Below, in pieces: positions 7,604 through 15,962 of a stretch of 20,922 bases of DNA. The position numbers and the translations under genes are program-made. The notes below the pieces were generated by a model that searched no databases, was not told the DNA's origin, and saw only the letters and a program-made list of their open reading frames with translations. This DNA comes from an uncultured Tepidimonas sp. (GTDB taxonomy: Bacteria > Pseudomonadota > Gammaproteobacteria > Burkholderiales > Burkholderiaceae_C), in assembly GCA_937949455.1 (NCBI GenBank), contig CALEDU010000180.1:1-20922 (forward strand). The letters run 5' to 3'. The stretch's first letter is position 1. Every line of letters starts with the position of its first letter.

Positions 7604-8710
7604 TCAGGCCTGCACCACGCGCTGCAGCAGTCCACCGGGTAGCCGCTGCACGCATCCGTCCAACTCCAGCGTCAGCAGGTGGGCTTGCAGGCGGGCCGTG
7701 TCCCAGCCGCAGCGCGCTTGCAGCAGGTCAAACGGCGTGGGGTCGTGGCCCAGGGCGGTCAGCACCGGGTCGTCGGTGGGCAACGGTGCCGTGCCACTGG
7801 CGGGGGCCGGGGCAGCGGCGTTCAAGCCCCAGACCGCGTGCAGCTCTTCGTGGATGTGCTCGGCAGTCTCCACCAGCTTGGCCCCCTGCCGGATCAGGGC
7901 ATGGCAGCCCCGCGATTGCGGCGCGTGGATCGAGCCGGGGATGGCAAACACCTCCCGCCCCATTTGGGTGGCCAGTTCCGCCGTGATGAGCGATCCCGAT
8001 CCGAGCGAGGCCTCCACCACCAATGTTCCATGCGCCAATCCGGCGATGATCCGGTTGCGGCGCGGAAAATGTGGCGCCAGCGGTGGCGTGCCCAAGGGAT
8101 GTTCGCTCACCAGACAGCCCGCTGCCGCGATCTGGTGGGCCAGCGCCCGGTGCCGCGCCGGATAGACGCGATCCACCCCGGTGCCGACCACCGCCACCGT
8201 TTGGCCCCCAGCGGCCAGGGCGCCCTCATGCGCAGCGGCGTCGATGCCGGCGGCCAGCCCCGACACGATGCACACACCCTGCGCCGCCAGCGTGCGGGCG
8301 AAGGCGCGTGCGTTTTCGGCGCCTTGCGGGGTGGGGTTGCGGCTGCCGACGACCGCCAGCGCCCGGGGTGCGCTCAATGCGGCGGGGTCGCCGACCACAT
8401 GCAACAGCGGAGGCGGGTCCGGGGTGGTGAGCAGGCTGGCGGGGTAGGCCGCATCACCCAGAGCGATCAGGTGGTGGTCGGGCTGGGCCAGCCATGCTTG
8501 GGTGCGCGCGTGCAGCGCGGGCCAATCAGGGGGCTCGGCCTGCAGGCGGCTGGCCAGCGCGGGCCCCACCGCCTCGGCCAAGGACCCCTGGGGTTGGGCC
8601 AAAACCGCCGTCGGCGGGCCAAACGCCGCCAGCAGCCGGCGCAGCGTCGCCGGGCCCACCCCAGGGGTGGCGATCAGTTGCAACCATGCGCTCCAGTCGT
8701 CCGGTGCCAT
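7604..8710 (-). CDS. dprA: DNA-processing protein DprA
   Basis: A 368-residue cytoplasmic protein. DprA binds incoming single-stranded DNA during natural transformation and loads RecA on it. An N-terminal helix-hairpin-helix-like region (LIATPGVGPATLRRLL, about 12-27) precedes the Rossmann-like DprA core: ALAVVGSRNPTPQG, IVSGLAAGIDAAAHEGAL, VAVVGTGVDRVYPARH, FPRRNRIIAGL, SGSLITAELA and GREVFAIPGSI. A C-terminal winged-helix region (about 305-365) ends the protein, as in many proteobacterial DprA proteins. The core motifs are intact. The gene follows the LysM gene by 25 bp on the same strand, so the two are probably cotranscribed. It suggests competence for DNA uptake but does not prove it, since DprA is also kept in species not known to be transformable. 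Confidence 0.95.
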   Translation of the reverse strand: MAPDDWSAWLQLIATPGVGPATLRRLLAAFGPPTAVLAQPQGSLAEAVGPALASRLQAEPPDWPALHARTQAWLAQPDHHLIALGDAAYPASLLTTPDPPPLLHVVGDPAALSAPRALAVVGSRNPTPQGAENARAFARTLAAQGVCIVSGLAAGIDAAAHEGALAAGGQTVAVVGTGVDRVYPARHRALAHQIAAAGCLVSEHPLGTPPLAPHFPRRNRIIAGLAHGTLVVEASLGSGSLITAELATQMGREVFAIPGSIHAPQSRGCHALIRQGAKLVETAEHIHEELHAVWGLNAAAPAPASGTAPLPTDDPVLTALGHDPTPFDLLQARCGWDTARLQAHLLTLELDGCVQRLPGGLLQRVVQA

Positions 8711-8735
8711 GCGCCCTGTCCTTGCCCAGTCAGCG

Positions 8736-9989
8736 TCACGGGTTGACGAACCGATCTCCGCTCTTGACGCCGTCGGTGATCTGCAGGATCAGGGCATGCG
8801 AGACGCGCTCGAAGGTGCGAAATACCATCATCAGTCCGTTGCGCTCCCCAGGCAGTAGGAGATCCGGGCGGGCCTCGTCGGTCTTGTCGATCAGGCGGGT
8901 CCGCTCTTTTAGCACGGCGAGCACATGACCCACCTCCAGCCCATCGACACGCCCGCGGTTGAGCGCGACGATCTGGTTTTGCCCTGCATAGCGCAAGGCA
9001 TCACCGTGCACCTTGACGATCTGGCCGCGCATCGGACCGGCGGGGGCATGGGGGATGTACAGCGGCACCATGAGCTCAGCCCGGGGCAGCAGCCGGTCGC
9101 CGATGCGGATTTCCTCGCGCGCTTGCAGGATGTCGATGGTCGCGGGCACCAGGGTCGGCTGCCCGTCGGGTCCCTCGACTACACGTTCGCTGCGCGCGAG
9201 CTGCGCGCGGCCCACGGCGTGGGTTTCATAACCCAGCACCTCGCCGGTTTCTGGATCCCGCAGCGCCGTCGCATTGCGGTAGATCGACAGCACGCGGGGG
9301 CGGCCAACGGGCGCTTCGAGCGCGTCGCCCGAGAGGGCATCGCCGGCACCATACTGGCCTCTGGCATAGGCGCGATCACCCGGGCCCAGCAGTATCCGCG
9401 CTTGCGGGCCGGCGACGATGCGCGGGGCGTGCTCGTGGATGTCGGCTTCGACGACGTCCACATCGGCCAGAAAGGGTTCGATGGCCCCCGGGGGCAGCGG
9501 CGGGATGCCCCCGTCGCGCAGCGGTTCGGCGCGCATGCGCGGTGAGAGCTTGACCGTGGGCAGCGTATCCGCAGCGAGTTGCAGCACGGCGCGGTCGCCG
9601 ACGCGGGTGAGCAGCAGCACCTGCCCAGGGTATATGAGGTGGGGATTGCGAATCTGCTGCAGGTTCATGCCCCACAGCTCGGGCCAACGCCATGGACGCT
9701 GTAAATACAGCGCCGAAATGCCCCACAAGGTATCGCCGCGCTGCACGGTGTAGCGCTCGGGCGCGTTCGGGGCCAGCTCCGCCAGCGGGACGCCCGCCTG
9801 TGCCACCTGCTCGGCGGTATCGCGCTGCTGCGGGGTCACGGGATAGGGCGGCGCGGCCGAGGCGATGCAGACCATGCTGCCCAACAGGGCAGCCGCGCCC
9901 CAGCGCGACAGAACGGTGCCGATGCCGCCACGGACGCCAGGTACCGCAGCGAACGGAACCGGTGCGGGGCGTAGGCGCGGGAGAACCAT
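8736..9989 (-). CDS. Secreted LysM-domain protein upstream of dprA
   Basis: A 417-residue protein from the ATG at 9989. The N terminus has basic residues, then a hydrophobic run (about residues 30-46, ending CIASAA), which fits an unusually long Sec signal peptide. One LysM domain follows at about 80-130 (YTVQRGDTLWGISALYL, then NPHLIYPGQVLLL), which should bind peptidoglycan in the periplasm. The remaining 290 residues contain short motifs such as GDRLLPRAELMVPLYIP and VALNRGRVDGLEVGHVLAV and have no domain I can name. Related LysM proteins are known beside dprA in other betaproteobacteria, function unknown. Longer reading from 10076 is possible, but the best promoter at 10011-10039 lies inside that extension, which argues for 9989; a purine-rich AAGGGTGGA sits 10 bp upstream. 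Confidence 0.85.
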   Translation of the reverse strand: MVLPRLRPAPVPFAAVPGVRGGIGTVLSRWGAAALLGSMVCIASAAPPYPVTPQQRDTAEQVAQAGVPLAELAPNAPERYTVQRGDTLWGISALYLQRPWRWPELWGMNLQQIRNPHLIYPGQVLLLTRVGDRAVLQLAADTLPTVKLSPRMRAEPLRDGGIPPLPPGAIEPFLADVDVVEADIHEHAPRIVAGPQARILLGPGDRAYARGQYGAGDALSGDALEAPVGRPRVLSIYRNATALRDPETGEVLGYETHAVGRAQLARSERVVEGPDGQPTLVPATIDILQAREEIRIGDRLLPRAELMVPLYIPHAPAGPMRGQIVKVHGDALRYAGQNQIVALNRGRVDGLEVGHVLAVLKERTRLIDKTDEARPDLLLPGERNGLMMVFRTFERVSHALILQITDGVKSGDRFVNP

Positions 9990-10010
9990 CGGATGCGATT
10001 CCACCCTTGC

Positions 10011-10039
10011 ATTGTGCGGTCTGCCCTCACTTCTGGCAA
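10011..10039 (-). promoter_or_regulatory. Candidate sigma-70 promoter for LysM gene and dprA
   Basis: On the minus strand TTGCCA (10039-10034, 5/6 match) and CACAAT (10016-10011, 4/6 match) are exactly 17 bp apart. Transcription would start near 10004, about 15 nt before the ATG at 9989. That leaves a very short leader in which the ribosome binding site would be only partly kept, so either the start site or the promoter call may be slightly off. Confidence 0.4.
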
Positions 10040-10102
10040 TGCCATACCCCGCGCCGTGCTGGCGGGGCCTGCCCAAAGTAGCGAAAATACCGACATTGAT
10101 CT

Positions 10103-10684
10103 ATGAACGCTTCCAACGAACTTCTGCCCATCCTGCGCTATCCCGACCCGCGCTTGCACAAGGTGGCCCAACCGGTCGCGGCCGTGGACGAGCGCGTGCG
10201 CGCGATCATCCCGCGCATGTTGGCCACCATGTACGCCGCCAACGGCATCGGCCTGGCGGCCACGCAGGTGGATATCCACGAGCGCATCATCGTCATCGAT
10301 GTCAGCGAGAACCGCGACCAGCCGCTGGTGCTGATCAACCCCGAGATCGAGTGGGCCAGCGAGGAGAAGCGCAAGGGCGAGGAGGGTTGTCTGTCGGTGC
10401 CCGGCATTTACGACGGCGTCGAGCGCTCGGTGGCCGTGCGCGTGCGCGCGCTGGATGAGCACGGAGCGAGCCGTGTCGTCGAGGCCGAAGGGCTGCTGGC
10501 GGTGTGCATCCAGCACGAGATGGATCACCTGATGGGCAAGGTGTTCGTCGAGTACCTCTCGCCTCTCAAGCGCGAGCGCATCAAGATGAAGCTGCTCAAG
10601 GCCGAGCGGGAGGCCGCCCGCGCTGCGGCCGAGGCCCGGCCGCGCAAGCGCTTGCACGCCGAGCCGACGGAGACGCGGCTTTGA
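10103..10684 (+). CDS. def: Peptide deformylase
   Basis: A 193-residue metalloenzyme that removes the formyl group from the N-terminal methionine of new proteins. All three family motifs are present: GIGLAATQ (residues 48-55), EGCLSVPG (about 93-100, Cys metal ligand) and QHEMDHL (about 138-144, two His ligands and the catalytic Glu). The last 40 residues form a basic, Ala/Arg/Glu-rich tail longer than in the roughly 170-residue enzymes. No clear ribosome binding site precedes the ATG, and I find no convincing promoter in the 113 bp shared with the divergent LysM gene. fmt overlaps its stop codon, so the pair that adds and removes the formyl group is translationally coupled. Confidence 0.96.
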   Translation: MNASNELLPILRYPDPRLHKVAQPVAAVDERVRAIIPRMLATMYAANGIGLAATQVDIHERIIVIDVSENRDQPLVLINPEIEWASEEKRKGEEGCLSVPGIYDGVERSVAVRVRALDEHGASRVVEAEGLLAVCIQHEMDHLMGKVFVEYLSPLKRERIKMKLLKAEREAARAAAEARPRKRLHAEPTETRL

Positions 10685-11676
10685 CTGCGCTGGCTGGGGC
10701 CACCCCCGCGTTGCGGGTGGCGTTTGCTGGCACACCGTTGTTTGCTGCGACGGCTCTGCAGGCGATTGCGCAGGCGGGCTTTCCCGTCGTGTCGGTGTTG
10801 ACCCAGCCCGACCGGCCGGCCGGCCGCGGCATGAAATTACAGCCCTCGCCGGTCAAGGCCTTGGCCCAGACGCATGGCTGGCCGATCGCGCAGCCGCGCG
10901 GCTTGCGACTGGACGGCCGCTGGGCCGAGGACGCGGCGAGCGCCCGCGCCGCGCTGCAGGCCGCGCGGCCGGACGTGCTGGTGGTAGCGGCTTACGGGCT
11001 GATCCTGCCGCGCTGGGTGTTGGAACTGCCGCGGCTGGGCTGCCTGAATATCCACGCCTCGCTGTTGCCGCGCTGGCGCGGCGCCGCGCCCATCCAGCGC
11101 GCCATCGAGGCCGGCGACGCACAGACCGGCATCACCCTCATGCAGATGGATGAAGGGCTGGACACGGGCGATATCGTGGCGATGGAGGCCGTGCCGATCG
11201 ATCCGGCTGACACGGCCGGATCGCTGCACGATCGCTTGGCCGATCTGGGCGCGCGCTTGGCGGTGCACACCTTGCGCCTGGCCGCGGTTGCGCCGCTGCC
11301 CCGGCGCCCACAGCCAGACGAGGGCGTGACCTATGCGCACAAAATCGATAAGGCCGAGGCGATGCTGGACTGGTTGGCGCCCGCTGCGCTGCTCGAGCGA
11401 CGCGTGCGCGCATTCGACCCCGTGCCTGGGGCGGCCACCACGCTGGACGGTGCCATGCTCAAAGTCTGGGGCGCCCGGGCCGAAGTGGCCGCGGCACCGT
11501 CGTCCGAGCCGGGTACGGTACTGGCGGCGGACGCGACGGGCATCCGGGTGCAAACCGGCCAAGGTGTGCTGGTGCTGACCGAGGTGCAGCGCGCGGGTGG
11601 CAAGCGCCTGGCCGCCGGAGACTTTTTGCGCGGCATGGCGCTGTCTTCTGGCGTGCGCCTGGGGGCGGCTGCATGA
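10681..11676 (+). CDS. fmt: Methionyl-tRNA formyltransferase
   Basis: A 331-residue enzyme that formylates initiator Met-tRNA using 10-formyltetrahydrofolate. The N-terminal Rossmann-like domain has [11 protein letters not shown] near residue 13, [20 protein letters not shown] (about 121-140) with the catalytic Asn and His, and MDEGLDTGD with the catalytic Asp. The C-terminal OB-like domain begins near residue 220 (THE TYAHKID region) and contains [11 protein letters not shown]. The TTG at 10681 overlaps the def stop by 4 bp and gives [19 protein letters not shown]; a GTG at 10717 is a shorter alternative that would start at the first strand itself. The usual acidic residue after GTP is Leu here. 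azlC starts at the stop codon in an ATGA overlap. Confidence 0.94.
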   Translation: MTALAGATPALRVAFAGTPLFAATALQAIAQAGFPVVSVLTQPDRPAGRGMKLQPSPVKALAQTHGWPIAQPRGLRLDGRWAEDAASARAALQAARPDVLVVAAYGLILPRWVLELPRLGCLNIHASLLPRWRGAAPIQRAIEAGDAQTGITLMQMDEGLDTGDIVAMEAVPIDPADTAGSLHDRLADLGARLAVHTLRLAAVAPLPRRPQPDEGVTYAHKIDKAEAMLDWLAPAALLERRVRAFDPVPGAATTLDGAMLKVWGARAEVAAAPSSEPGTVLAADATGIRVQTGQGVLVLTEVQRAGGKRLAAGDFLRGMALSSGVRLGAAA

Positions 11677-12464
11677 GCGCCGCGCCGGCCGCATTCTGGC
11701 GCGCGTCGTTTCTGAATCCGGTGTTGTGGTGCCGGCCCACCTTTGCCGCGGGTGCGCGCGAACTGGTCAGCGTGGCCACTGGCATCGGGGCCTGGGGCCT
11801 GATGACCGGGGTGGCGATGGTCAAGTCCGGCCTGACGCCGCTAGAGGCCTTGTGGATGACGTTGCTCGTCTACGCGGGCAGCGCCCAGCTCGCGGCGGTG
11901 CCGCTGATCACGGCCGGGGCGCCGTTATGGGTGATCCTGGCGGCAGCTTTTTGCGTCAATTTGCGTTTCGTGGTGTTTTCCATCCACCTGCGCGCATATC
12001 TGGCCCACCTGCCGCGTGGGCAGCGGCTGCTGACCGGCTACCTGACGGGGGATTTGAGCTACGTCTTCTTCGCCCGGCGCTTTCCGCACCCGGGGCGCAA
12101 CGGCGAGGAGCGACTGGATCAGGAGGCCTACCTGGCCGGCAGCTGCGCCGTCAACTATGTGTTCTGGATGACGGCGAGCGTGATCGGCATCGTGCTGGCC
12201 AACGCCATCCCGACCGAGTGGGGGTTGGGCTTTGCAGGGATTCTGGCCTTGTTGGGGGTGGCCTGTTCGCTGGCGACCTCGCGCTTGCGCGTGCTGTCGG
12301 CGGCGGTGGCCGGGTCGGCGGCGGTGGCAGCTTGGGCCCTGCCGCTCAAGCTCAACATTGTGGTGGCGATCGCCACTGCAGTCATCGTATGCCTGGTCGC
12401 CGAGTCGTACGGCCCGCGCTGGCTGCGCGGCGCGCCCATTCCCCCCCATCATCCGCATGGCTGA
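11673..12464 (+). CDS. azlC: AzlC-family branched-chain amino acid exporter, large subunit
   Basis: A 263-residue integral membrane protein. The AzlC/AzlD pair (called YgaZ/YgaH in Escherichia coli) exports valine and other branched-chain amino acids; AzlC is the larger part. Typical segments are [34 protein letters not shown] and [15 protein letters not shown], with about seven to eight hydrophobic helices. The ATG at 11673 overlaps the fmt stop codon (ATGA), and the end overlaps azlD by 8 bp, so all four genes from def onward look like one operon. A run of seven C residues (12441-12447) lies close to the 3' end and encodes part of the His/Pro-rich tail. The substrate is inferred from family. 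Confidence 0.9.
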   Translation: MSAAPAAFWRASFLNPVLWCRPTFAAGARELVSVATGIGAWGLMTGVAMVKSGLTPLEALWMTLLVYAGSAQLAAVPLITAGAPLWVILAAAFCVNLRFVVFSIHLRAYLAHLPRGQRLLTGYLTGDLSYVFFARRFPHPGRNGEERLDQEAYLAGSCAVNYVFWMTASVIGIVLANAIPTEWGLGFAGILALLGVACSLATSRLRVLSAAVAGSAAVAAWALPLKLNIVVAIATAVIVCLVAESYGPRWLRGAPIPPHHPHG

Positions 12465-12792
12465 TTTCGACCCTTGGACGCTGCTGACCTTTGTTGCGCT
12501 GGCCGCAGTGACGGTGATCACGCGTGGCTTTTTCTTTTTGTCCGATCGGCCTTGGCAGCTGCCCCGTTGGGCCGAGCGTGGCCTGCAGTATGCACCGATT
12601 GCCGCGCTGGCGGCCGTCGTCGTGCCCGAAGTGGTCATGCAGCAGGGGCAGCTCATTCAGACTTGGCAGGATGCGCGCTTGTATGCCGCCATCGTGGGGG
12701 CCGCGTGGTTTTTCTGGCGCGGTGGGGTGTTGGGCACGATCGTCACGGGCATGGCGGTGTACCTCCCGCTGCATCTGGGGCTGGGATGGTGA
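12457..12792 (+). CDS. azlD: AzlD-family branched-chain amino acid exporter, small subunit
   Basis: A 111-residue membrane protein with about four hydrophobic segments (about residues 8-28, 45-62, 73-88 and 90-108). TVITRGFFFLSDRPW and QYAPIAALAAVVVPEVV are typical of AzlD, the small partner of AzlC. The ATG at 12457 lies inside the last codons of azlC (8-bp overlap) with no separate ribosome binding site, which fits translational coupling of the two subunits. It converges on the rep-type helicase gene, 35 bp away. Confidence 0.9.
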   Translation: MADFDPWTLLTFVALAAVTVITRGFFFLSDRPWQLPRWAERGLQYAPIAALAAVVVPEVVMQQGQLIQTWQDARLYAAIVGAAWFFWRGGVLGTIVTGMAVYLPLHLGLGW

Positions 12793-12808
12793 GCCCTTTG
12801 CGATGGGC

Positions 12809-12828
12809 AGGATCAGCGGCCTGATGCT
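12809..12828. terminator. Hairpin between convergent azlD and rep
   Basis: An inverted repeat with arms AGgATCAG and CTGATgCT around a CGGC loop, 7 of 8 positions paired, lies in the 35-bp gap and touches the rep stop codon. There is no T-tract on either strand. It could act as a weak two-way stop, but this is inferred from position only. Confidence 0.25.
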
Positions 12829-14882
12829 CAGGATGGCGAGGCTGCCCGTGCACACGCCCGTGCCGCGAACTCTTCGCGCAACGCGCGCAGGCGTGCGCGT
12901 GGATCCTCTTGCGTGACGGCGGCGTCGAGCTGCATCTCGGCGATGAAGCGGCTGGGCTGCGCGGCCACGCGTTGGCGCCCCTGGCGCCGGGCTTTGAGCC
13001 AGCTGACCACCAACGTGCGCTGCGCGCGCGTGATACCGACGTACATCAGCCGCCGTTCCTCTTCGAGACGGGCCGCCTGCGCCGCGTCATCCCCCGCAGC
13101 GTCGGGTTTGAACGGCAGCAACCCCTCGCTGACGCCGACCAGCATCACATGCGGCCACTCCAGCCCCTTGGCCGCGTGCAGGGTGGACAACGTCACCGCG
13201 TCCTGGTCCTGCTCGCGCTCGGCCAGGGTGCTGATCAGTGCCACCGTCTGCGCCACTTCCAGCAGCGGGCGTGGCGTGCGCTCCAGCGCGACGCCACCGG
13301 TGTCATCGAGCTGGCCGCCGCAGCGCTGCACCATCCAGTCGACAAAGTCCAGCACGTTGGCCCAGCGTTGCGTGGCCTGCTGCGCACTGTCGGCGTGGTC
13401 GTGCAGATGGCGCTCATAGCCGATGTCGGTGAGCCACTCCATCAGCACCACGCGCGCCGCCTCGTGCCCCACCGCGTGGCGCGCGCGGTGCTGCAGCGCG
13501 TGGACGAAGCGGCCGAACTCGTGCAGCGCGGCCAGTGCCTTGGGTGCCAACGTGGCTTGTAGCATCGGCGCAAACAGCGTCTCGAACAGGCTGAGCTTGA
13601 GCCCGGCGGCCACCTGCCCAAGCTGCGCCAGCGTCTGGTGGCCGATGCCGCGCCGCGGCGTCGTCACCGCGCGCAGGAAGGCCGGGTCGTCGTCCTCGTT
13701 GGCCAGCAGCCGCAGCCAGGCGCACAGGTCCTTGATTTCGGCACGGTCGAAGAAGCTCGTGCCGCCCGAGACGCGGTAGGGGATCTGCGCCTTGCGCAGC
13801 GCCACCTCGAAGGCGCGCGACTGGTGGTTGGCGCGGTACAGGATGGCGCAGTCGCGCCACGCCGCGCCCTGCGCGCGCAGGCCCTGGATGCGCGCCACCG
13901 CGCGCTCGGCCTCGTGCTCCTCGTGGTCGCAGTCCAGCACGCGCACCGGCTCGCCCTCGCCCAGCGCGCTCCACAGGGTCTTCGGGAACAGCTTGGGGTT
14001 CGGGCCGATGACGGCGTTGGCCGCGCGCAGGATGGCATTGGTGGAGCGGTAGTTCTGCTCCAGCTTGATGACCTTGAGTGTGGGAAAGTCTTGCGGCAGG
14101 CGCTTCAAGTTGTCCAGCGTTGCCCCACGCCAGCCGTAGATCGACTGGTCGTCGTCGCCGACGCAGGTCAGGGGCGGGTCGGACCGCTCGCCATGGCCCA
14201 CCAACGCTTTGAGCAGCTCGTACTGCACGGCGCTGGTGTCCTGATACTCGTCCACCAACACGTGGCCCAGGCGCTGCTGCCAGCGCTGGCGAACCTCGGG
14301 TTGTTCGCCCAGCAGCTTGAGTGGCAGCAGGATCAGGTCGTCGAAGTCCACCGCTTGGTAGGCCGCCAGCCGCTCATGGTAGCGCGCCATCACCAGTGCG
14401 ATCTGGTGCTCGGCCTCGTCGCGCGCCAGCGCCAGCGCCTGCGCGGGCGTCAGCCCTGCGCCCTTCCATTGGCTGATGCGCCACTGCCAATGGCGCGCGG
14501 TGGTCGTGTCGGCAGTGCCACCGCAGTCCTTGAGCAGCCCGACGATGTCATCGGTGTCCAGGATCGAGAACTGCGGCTTCAAGCCCAGCGCCGCGCCGTC
14601 CTCGCGCAGGATGCGCACGCCCAGTGCGTGAAAGGTGCACAGCAGCACGCCCTGCGCGGCCTTGCCGACCAGTGCACGGGTGCGCTCGCGCATTTCGGCG
14701 GCGGCTTTGTTGGTGAAGGTGATGGCAGCGATCCGCTCGGGTGCCAGCCCGGTCTGGATCAGGCGCGCGATTTTGTGCGTGATGACGCGCGTCTTGCCCG
14801 AGCCGGCACCGGCCAGCACGAGCGAGGGGCCGCGCAGGTGGTGCACGGCTTCGAGCTGAGCGGGGTTGAGGGTGTCGTGCAT
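12828..14882 (-). CDS. rep: ATP-dependent DNA helicase, Rep type (UvrD superfamily 1A)
   Basis: A 684-residue 3'-to-5' helicase that clears proteins from DNA ahead of the replication fork. Superfamily 1 motifs run in order: AGAGSGKT (residues 24-31, Walker A), TFTNKAAAEM (Ia), VDEYQDTS (about 208, Walker B), DDQSIYGWRGA (III), LEQNYRSTNAIL (IV), TLHAAKGLEWPHV (V) and RLMYVGITRAQRTL (VI). The start MHDTLNPAQLEAVHHL matches the Rep/UvrD N terminus closely, so I chose the ATG at 14882. The frame stays open for some 830 bp further upstream, but that part overlaps the AEC gene and is not credible. The length is near Rep (about 670) and shorter than UvrD (about 720). No strong ribosome binding site is visible. 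Confidence 0.9.
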   Translation of the reverse strand: MHDTLNPAQLEAVHHLRGPSLVLAGAGSGKTRVITHKIARLIQTGLAPERIAAITFTNKAAAEMRERTRALVGKAAQGVLLCTFHALGVRILREDGAALGLKPQFSILDTDDIVGLLKDCGGTADTTTARHWQWRISQWKGAGLTPAQALALARDEAEHQIALVMARYHERLAAYQAVDFDDLILLPLKLLGEQPEVRQRWQQRLGHVLVDEYQDTSAVQYELLKALVGHGERSDPPLTCVGDDDQSIYGWRGATLDNLKRLPQDFPTLKVIKLEQNYRSTNAILRAANAVIGPNPKLFPKTLWSALGEGEPVRVLDCDHEEHEAERAVARIQGLRAQGAAWRDCAILYRANHQSRAFEVALRKAQIPYRVSGGTSFFDRAEIKDLCAWLRLLANEDDDPAFLRAVTTPRRGIGHQTLAQLGQVAAGLKLSLFETLFAPMLQATLAPKALAALHEFGRFVHALQHRARHAVGHEAARVVLMEWLTDIGYERHLHDHADSAQQATQRWANVLDFVDWMVQRCGGQLDDTGGVALERTPRPLLEVAQTVALISTLAEREQDQDAVTLSTLHAAKGLEWPHVMLVGVSEGLLPFKPDAAGDDAAQAARLEEERRLMYVGITRAQRTLVVSWLKARRQGRQRVAAQPSRFIAEMQLDAAVTQEDPRARLRALREEFAARACARAASPS

Positions 14883-14990
14883 CGAGCGGGACAAGCAGAG
14901 CCGGTGTGGCAGACAGAGGGCCGAGGGCCGCTTGGCGGCCCGAGAGTGCGCGATCATACCGGGCCTCTCGACCTCGCTACCATTGGGTCC
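14883..14990. promoter_or_regulatory. Divergent rep / AEC transporter intergenic region
   Basis: On the minus strand TATGAT (14958-14953) is a 5/6 match to a -10 box and would start the rep transcript near 14946, though no good -35 lies at 17 bp. A perfect hairpin, GGGCCGC-TTG-GCGGCCC (14925-14941), would fall in the rep leader. On the plus strand TACCAT (14978-14983) is a weak -10 for the transporter. If used, that transcript would begin almost at the ATG at 14991. Confidence 0.3.
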
Positions 14991-15941
14991 ATGGGCTCCA
15001 TCCTGTGGGTCATCTTTCCCTTTTTTGCGCTGGTGGCGGCCGGCTACCTGGCGGCGCGGCGACGCTGGCTGCCGCTGGAGGCCATACCCGGGCTCAATGG
15101 TTTCGTGTTGTTTTTTGCGTTGCCGGCCATGCTGTATCGCTTTGGCGCTTCCACGCCAATCGCCCGGCTGCTCGATGGCGCGGTGGCAGGGGTATGGCTG
15201 CTGTGTGCTTTGGTGATGGTGGGTTTTGCGATCGCGGTCAGCCTGGGCGGGCGCATCCAGTGGAACGATGCAGCCTTCGGCGCGCTGGTGGCGGCGTTTC
15301 CCAATTCGGGGTTTATGGGGGTGCCGCTGATTGCCGCGTTGCTGGGGCCGCAGGCGGTGGGCGCGGTGATCGTGGTCATCGTGGTGGATATGGTGTTCAC
15401 CAGCTCGCTGTGCATCGCGCTGTCGCGGCTGGATGCGGGCGAGGGCGGTGCGCGTGCGGCGCTCAAGCAAGCGCTGCTGGGCGTGCTGCGCAACCCCATG
15501 CCGTGGGCGATCGGACTGGGGGCGCTGGCTTCGGCTTGGCATGTCGCCCTGCCGGGGCCGCTGGACAAAACCGTGGGGCTGCTGGCCGATGCCGCGAGTC
15601 CGGTGGCGCTGTTTACCATCGGAGCGGTGTTGGCACGCTCCCAAATGCAGGCCGATCACCCGATGCCACTGCGCGACTACGTGCCGCTGGCCCTGATGAA
15701 GCTGCTGCTGCATCCGCTGCTCGTGCTGCTGGTGGGGGCGGGCGCCATCCAGATCGGTGTCGGTTTGCAGCCAGCGGCGCTGACCGTGATGGTGCTGACG
15801 GCCGCGCTGCCCAGCGCCAGCAATGTGTCGCTGCTGGCCGAGCGCATGGGGGCGGACAACGGTCGGGTCGCACGCATCATCCTCGTGTCCACCGCGTTGG
15901 CGTTTTTCAGTTTTTCGGCTGCCGTGGCCTGGCTGCAGTGA
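14991..15941 (+). CDS. AEC-family transporter (auxin efflux carrier type permease)
   Basis: A 316-residue integral membrane protein with about ten hydrophobic helices in two similar halves. Family marks are the N-terminal IFPFFALVAAGYLAARRRW, AAFPNSGFMGVPLIAALLG (about residue 101) and ALPSASNVSLLAERMG (about 273). Bacterial AEC members move carboxylates such as malate or malonate, or other anions; sequence alone does not tell the substrate here. The ATG at 14991 gives the usual short start before the first helix; upstream translation in this frame runs antisense to rep and is not credible. The gene stands alone, divergent from rep and convergent with priA. Confidence 0.88.
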   Translation: MGSILWVIFPFFALVAAGYLAARRRWLPLEAIPGLNGFVLFFALPAMLYRFGASTPIARLLDGAVAGVWLLCALVMVGFAIAVSLGGRIQWNDAAFGALVAAFPNSGFMGVPLIAALLGPQAVGAVIVVIVVDMVFTSSLCIALSRLDAGEGGARAALKQALLGVLRNPMPWAIGLGALASAWHVALPGPLDKTVGLLADAASPVALFTIGAVLARSQMQADHPMPLRDYVPLALMKLLLHPLLVLLVGAGAIQIGVGLQPAALTVMVLTAALPSASNVSLLAERMGADNGRVARIILVSTALAFFSFSAAVAWLQ

Positions 15942-15945
15942 GACC

Positions 15946-15961
15946 TTGCAGTGCGCTGCGA
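15946..15961. terminator. Small hairpin between convergent AEC gene and priA
   Basis: TTGCAG-TGCG-CTGCGA forms a 6-bp stem including one G-U pair, in the 21-bp gap between the two stop codons. On the minus strand, T-rich sequence (CTTTTGATT) lies just before the stem, which is the wrong side for a priA terminator. On the plus strand the stem is followed by A-rich sequence. Its role is unproven. Confidence 0.2.
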
Positions 15962-15962
15962 A

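Noticed and set aside
4843..7635. A 930-codon open frame on the minus strand across secD and secF
   Set aside because: It is antisense to two clear Sec genes, spans their junction, and its composition is that of a GC-rich antisense shadow.
13638..14990. Long N-terminal extension of the AEC transporter, antisense to rep
   Set aside because: The extension has no family similarity and lies opposite conserved helicase motifs; the transporter family starts at the first helix near 14991.
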